Shown here piece by piece: positions 60,404-64,000 of a stretch of DNA of 64,000 bases. This DNA is from Vreelandella zhanjiangensis DSM 21076. Lineage in GTDB: Bacteria; Pseudomonadota; Gammaproteobacteria; Pseudomonadales; Halomonadaceae. The first letter of the stretch is position 1. The number at the start of each line of letters is the position of its first letter. The stretch spans positions 62,001-126,000 of the forward strand of contig NZ_KB898652.1 in the NCBI RefSeq assembly GCF_000377665.1, written 5' to 3'. A program made the translations under genes and the position numbers. The notes below the pieces were generated by a model. That model was given only the letters and a program-made list of their open reading frames with translations, had not been told where the DNA came from and searched no databases.

Positions 60404-61924
60404 ATGTTACGCCGCAAGCTTCGCCTATCTTTACCCGTTGCCTTGGCCACACCGTTTCTCCTCGCGGGCTGCTTTGATGACCAACGTGATGCTGCCTCTG
60501 CCTCACCAGACGCCGATGAGCGCATTAGCGTGGCGATGCTTCAGCCGCCGCGCTCAGGTTTAAACCCGTTATCCGACGACGCGTTTAAACTGTCGCGCTG
60601 GAGTAACGCTGAAACCCTGGTTCGCCTGGATGCCAACAGTGACCCACAGCCATTCCTGGCAACCGAGTGGGAGCAGGTGGATGATCAGACGTGGCGCTTT
60701 GTGATTCGTGATGGCGTGGCTTTCCACGATGGTACCGAGCTGACCGCCGATGACGTGGTGAACTCCCTGACAGCCGCCACCCAAGCGGCCCCCAAGCCGC
60801 GTATTCTGGACGGCGTTAACATGACCATTGAAGCCGATGGCGACAATGCCGTGCTGGTACGTACCGAGAAAGCCGACCCGCTGATTGCTAACCGGCTTTC
60901 CAGCCCGCAGTTGGCGATCCTAGCTGCTAGCGCCTATGGCGACGATGGCCGGGTGAATTCTATCGCAGCGGGCACCGGCCCTTTTGTTTTGAAAGAGATC
61001 AATGGCACCACCAGCGCCACGCTTGACCGGTTCGATGATTACTGGGGCGAGCCCGCCGCCATTGCCGGTATTGATGCGGATTACGTCTCCGATGGTACGG
61101 CGCGCGCCGCAGCCTTAAGAACTGGCACTGCCGATGTGGTAGAAGCCATTCCAGTATCGCAAGTGGCGCTACTGGACCAGGCGCTGGTGCACGAAGTGCC
61201 CATGCCGCGTACCAACACGCTTTATCTGAATACCCAATCAGGCCCCATGGCCGACCCTGGCCTGCGTGCAGCCGCGCGTGAAGCGATCGATCGCCCGGCT
61301 ATCGTGAATACCGTCTACGAAGGCCGTGCCGATATCGCCGAGGGCCTGCTGGGCCCGGCGCTGGCTTGGGCAAGCGACTACCGCACGTCGATAGACGACC
61401 GCACCGCGCCTACCGCGCCAGAGGGCGCCGAAATCACTCTGGCGACTTTTACCGATCGTGCTGAGCTGCCGGAAGTGGCCGTCCTGCTTGAGCAGCAATT
61501 GACCCGTGCAGGTTTCAAGGTAACTCAGGAAGTACGCGAGTACGCGCATATCGAGTCTGACGCCTTGGCCGGTGAGTTTGATGCCTTTATTCTGTCGCGT
61601 GCCACCGTGCTCGATTCTGGCGACCCGGTGGCCTACATGTATAGCGACTTCGCCTGTGAGGGCTCTTTCAATATCGCCCAGCTTTGCGACCCCGCCGTTG
61701 ATGAGGCACTTATTAACGCGTCGCAGCAACCCACCGGTGAGGCACGCCGCCAAGCAATTATTGACGCTGAAGCCGCTATTCTGCGCACCGATGCGGCGAT
61801 CCCGATGCTGCACGAGCGGGTCATTCAGGGCGAGTCGGCACGGATTGCCAACGCCGAACGCGACCCGCGTGAGCGTATGCTGATCACCGAAAAAACCGCT
61901 ATCGATACCGATAGCGAGTCTTGA
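60404..61924 (+). CDS. ABC importer substrate-binding lipoprotein (family 5)
   Basis: A 506-residue SBP_bac_5 type binding protein, the family of DppA, NikA and opine-metallophore receptors. I use the ATG at 60404, preceded by GGAG nine bases upstream; it gives a lipobox (PFLLAGC) and a lipidated Cys near residue 22. Conserved SWRF-like TWRFVIRDGVAFHDGTELTA and IAAGTGPFVLKEI segments are visible. The ligand is unknown; with the Zur box a metal-metallophore complex is my first guess. Confidence 0.88.
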   Translation: MLRRKLRLSLPVALATPFLLAGCFDDQRDAASASPDADERISVAMLQPPRSGLNPLSDDAFKLSRWSNAETLVRLDANSDPQPFLATEWEQVDDQTWRFVIRDGVAFHDGTELTADDVVNSLTAATQAAPKPRILDGVNMTIEADGDNAVLVRTEKADPLIANRLSSPQLAILAASAYGDDGRVNSIAAGTGPFVLKEINGTTSATLDRFDDYWGEPAAIAGIDADYVSDGTARAAALRTGTADVVEAIPVSQVALLDQALVHEVPMPRTNTLYLNTQSGPMADPGLRAAAREAIDRPAIVNTVYEGRADIAEGLLGPALAWASDYRTSIDDRTAPTAPEGAEITLATFTDRAELPEVAVLLEQQLTRAGFKVTQEVREYAHIESDALAGEFDAFILSRATVLDSGDPVAYMYSDFACEGSFNIAQLCDPAVDEALINASQQPTGEARRQAIIDAEAAILRTDAAIPMLHERVIQGESARIANAERDPRERMLITEKTAIDTDSES

Positions 61925-61937
61925 AGGCGCGCCACGC

Positions 61938-63701
61938 ATGATTAACGCAATACCGCTACGCCTCTGGCGCAGTTTAAGCCCCGAGCCGTTTATTCCGCTG
62001 TTATCACGCTTGGTGACGCTTGCAGGCGTTGTGGTTCTGGTGGGTCTGCTGCCGTGGCTTTCGGGCCGTGACCCGGCACTGAGCATTCTGCGGGCGCGCT
62101 CTGCCGAGCAGGAGGCAACGCCTGAAGCGCTAGCCGCTATTCGTGCGCAGTTGGGCCTGGAATCAGGGCCACTGGAAATGCTGCAGCGCTGGCTGATGGG
62201 GCTTCTTCATGGTGATGCGGGCAACTCCTGGATCTCAGGGGCGCCAGTGCTGCCCGGCATGCTGAAAAGCGCGCAGGTATCATTGATGCTAATGGGCTTT
62301 GCCATGCTGGTGGCCATTGTCACCGCAACGCTTATCTGTCTGCCTGTCGTTCGGCGTGGTTTACGCGGCCAGGTCAGCCGTTCTTCCGGCGCAATGGGCG
62401 CAGCATTAACAGCCCTGCCTGAGTTCCTGCTTGCCTCGTTACTCTTGGTGGTTTTTGCTGCCTGGCTCAACTGGCTACCACCCTATGGCTGGCGAGGCCT
62501 GAGCTATGTGGTGCTTCCAGCATTGGCGCTGGGTCTTCCCGCTGGGGGCCTGCTGGGCCGCTTGTTTAGCGACGGCCTGTCGGCCACCTTTACCGAGCGC
62601 TGGGTAGCTACCTGGAGTGTGGCGGGCTTCTCTCATCGCCGTATTACGCTATCCGTTCTGCGTCGTACGCTGCCCAGCCTTATGCCTCAGGTAGGCATGG
62701 TCATGGTGGGCTTGACCGGCGGTGCAATTGCCGTTGAGCAGGTGTTTTCGATTCCAGGCCTTGGCCGGGCAACTCTCGGGGCCGCATCGGCCCAGGACAT
62801 GCCGGCACTGCAAACCGGTATTCTTATCCTGCTGGTGATTGCTATTGTGCTGGGCAGCCTTGCCAATATTGGCCGTGCTCTGCTGCTTGGCCGCGCATTT
62901 CGGCTGGGCGCGCTGCCTGTTGCCCACAACGAGCAGAGCGTATCGCGTAGGGCATGGATCGTCCCCGTTGTTGCCATCACGCTACTCTGCGTGTTGATCG
63001 CGGCAGGCATTACCCGCGATCCATTTAACTCGGCATTTATGCGTTTGGAAACACCCAGCTTTGGCCTCCCCTTGGGGGCAGACGGCACCGGACGCGATAT
63101 TCTGGCCCGGGTAGCCCATGGCGCGCTATCCACGATTGGCATGGCGGTTGTCGTGGTAGGTTTCACGCTGATTCTGGGGCTTCTGATTGGCTTAGCGCCC
63201 CGGCTTGCCACGGGCCCCATTGAAATCACCAAAGCAACGCCGCCCACCATTGCGGGCCTTATCGTTGCCGGTTTGATTGGGCCAAGCACCAGCGGCGCAA
63301 TTATTGCAGTCACGGCAGTGGCCTGGGCACCGCTTGCGGCACATACGGCGGCGCTGGTTACCGAGGCAAAAGCTCAGCCTCACGTGCGCATAACGCCACT
63401 TCTTGGGGTGGGACGACTGCGCCTGATGGGCCGCTATATTCTTCCCGCAGTGATTGGCCCAGTGTTTCGCCACGCCATGCTGCGCTTGCCTGGAGTTGCC
63501 CTGGCGCTCGCGGCACTGGGCTTTTTGGGCCTGGGACCACGACCACCCTCGCCGGAGTGGGGGCTAGTGCTGGCAGAAGGCATGCCCTATATCGAGCGTG
63601 CCCCTTGGGCGGTACTGATTCCTGCGCTGGCGCTGGTACTGCTGTCGGTACTGGCAGTGTCACTTTCAAGCTTTGTGGGTTCAAGTAAGCCAGCTCGTTA
63701 A
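61938..63701 (+). CDS. Fused double ABC permease (DppB + DppC type)
   Basis: A 587-residue protein that joins two permease halves usually encoded separately. The first (about residues 1-320) resembles DppB/NikB: LGLESGPLEMLQRWLMGLLH and the VEQVFSIPGLGRA segment. The second (about 330-585) resembles DppC/NikC: GLPLGADGTGRDILARVAHG and ALGFLGLGPRPPSPEWG. The second half has a shortened N-terminus. No stop or frame break is seen at the junction, so the fusion is real in this sequence. A bidirectional terminator follows. Confidence 0.88.
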   Translation: MINAIPLRLWRSLSPEPFIPLLSRLVTLAGVVVLVGLLPWLSGRDPALSILRARSAEQEATPEALAAIRAQLGLESGPLEMLQRWLMGLLHGDAGNSWISGAPVLPGMLKSAQVSLMLMGFAMLVAIVTATLICLPVVRRGLRGQVSRSSGAMGAALTALPEFLLASLLLVVFAAWLNWLPPYGWRGLSYVVLPALALGLPAGGLLGRLFSDGLSATFTERWVATWSVAGFSHRRITLSVLRRTLPSLMPQVGMVMVGLTGGAIAVEQVFSIPGLGRATLGAASAQDMPALQTGILILLVIAIVLGSLANIGRALLLGRAFRLGALPVAHNEQSVSRRAWIVPVVAITLLCVLIAAGITRDPFNSAFMRLETPSFGLPLGADGTGRDILARVAHGALSTIGMAVVVVGFTLILGLLIGLAPRLATGPIEITKATPPTIAGLIVAGLIGPSTSGAIIAVTAVAWAPLAAHTAALVTEAKAQPHVRITPLLGVGRLRLMGRYILPAVIGPVFRHAMLRLPGVALALAALGFLGLGPRPPSPEWGLVLAEGMPYIERAPWAVLIPALALVLLSVLAVSLSSFVGSSKPAR

Positions 63702-63729
63702 CTGACTAACGCAAATGATTAGGCAAAAA

Positions 63730-63758
63730 AATACCCCCGAAACATTCGGGGGTATTTT
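63730..63758. terminator. Bidirectional terminator between the permease gene and bacterioferritin
   Basis: A perfect 12-bp stem (63730-63741 with 63745-63756; arm AATACCCCCGAA) around the loop ACA. A runs on the left and T residues on the right let it serve both convergent transcripts. Confidence 0.9.
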
Positions 63759-63812
63759 GGTTTGAACGCAGTTTACACAGCGCGCTGGCAAACCTTGCTC
63801 TTAACGTAGCGC

Positions 63813-64000
63813 TTACTCGTGGTCGCCCGCCAACTGCATTTGACGCAGCATGTAGTTCTGGATACCTACCTGATCAATCAGCTTCAGCTCGGTTTCGATA
63901 TGATCAATATGATCTTCTTCATCGGCGAGCAGGTCGCGCAGCAGATCGCGTGACACATAGTCTTTCACGCTTTCGCAGTAGGTGATCGCGGCAATGTAAT
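63813..64000 (-). CDS. bfr: Bacterioferritin (3' end only)
   Basis: The minus-strand frame from the window edge to the TAA at 63813 encodes the last 61 residues of a bacterioferritin: YCESVKDYVSRDLLRDLLAD, EEDHIDHIETELKLIDQVG, QNYMLRQMQLAGDHE. The EEDHxD segment is the ferroxidase helix that carries conserved Glu and His ligands. Bfr stores iron and binds haem. The start lies outside the window. Confidence 0.92.
   Translation of the reverse strand, partial: YIAAITYCESVKDYVSRDLLRDLLADEEDHIDHIETELKLIDQVGIQNYMLRQMQLAGDHE

Noticed and set aside
61238..62086. 282-codon minus-strand open frame
   Set aside because: Antisense to the binding-protein and permease genes of the ABC importer; no domain recognised.

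Overview
The window looks like chromosomal DNA of a moderately halophilic marine gammaproteobacterium, most likely Halomonas or a close relative. The evidence is high GC in housekeeping genes, a TrkH potassium channel, a bioBFHCDA operon, AceK, ethanolamine lyase, a TRAP transporter and a VgrG/PAAR type VI secretion island. The genus is inferred from gene content and protein style; no rRNA or other marker gene lies in the window.

Layout. 1-4.3 kb: trkH (5' end outside the window), a TraB-family membrane protein, a DMT exporter and a DTW-domain tRNA-modification enzyme. 4.4-10.1 kb: the complete six-gene biotin operon, closed up by short gene overlaps, with a candidate BirA operator. 10.1-12.6 kb: an aceK-sirtuin pair on the minus strand, two post-translational regulators of central metabolism. 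12.7-16.5 kb: eutB-eutC-permease for ethanolamine use. 16.7-20.7 kb: a small TIGR03643-type protein, a COG0523 GTPase under a candidate Zur box, and a divergent pair of histidine-rich membrane proteins (PepSY and DUF2946-like).

20.9-32.7 kb is a catabolic locus. One arm (minus strand) carries gntR, a leuCD-like hydratase and a TRAP transporter. The other (plus strand) carries an NTF2-like protein, a PEP-mutase/isocitrate-lyase family lyase, an isochorismatase-fold amidase, two PuuE-like polysaccharide-deacetylase-fold hydrolases and a flavoprotein. Two copies of the same operator-like palindrome, TGTATTA-N4-TAATACA, lie upstream of the two arms. Together the genes suggest ring opening of a cyclic imide, deamidation, hydration of the resulting (alkyl)maleate and carbon-carbon cleavage. 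This pathway is an inference.

32.7-39.1 kb: a PRISE-like reductase with a divergent LysR regulator, a membrane metallophosphoesterase, RecQ and an MBL-fold persulfide-dioxygenase-like enzyme.

39.3-53.8 kb is the most unusual part: a 14.5 kb minus-strand type VI secretion cargo island. It reads vgrG, DUF4123 adaptor, effector, secreted putative immunity protein, PAAR, then a vgrG/DUF4123 remnant, a second effector homologous at its N-terminus, and four further immunity-PAAR units in tandem. The last PAAR is truncated. No T6SS core genes are present.

54-64 kb: truC-tcdA-DUF1653, sodC, a CstA-family transporter, a four-gene Dpp/Nik-type ABC importer with a fused double permease under a candidate Zur box, and the 3' end of a bacterioferritin gene.
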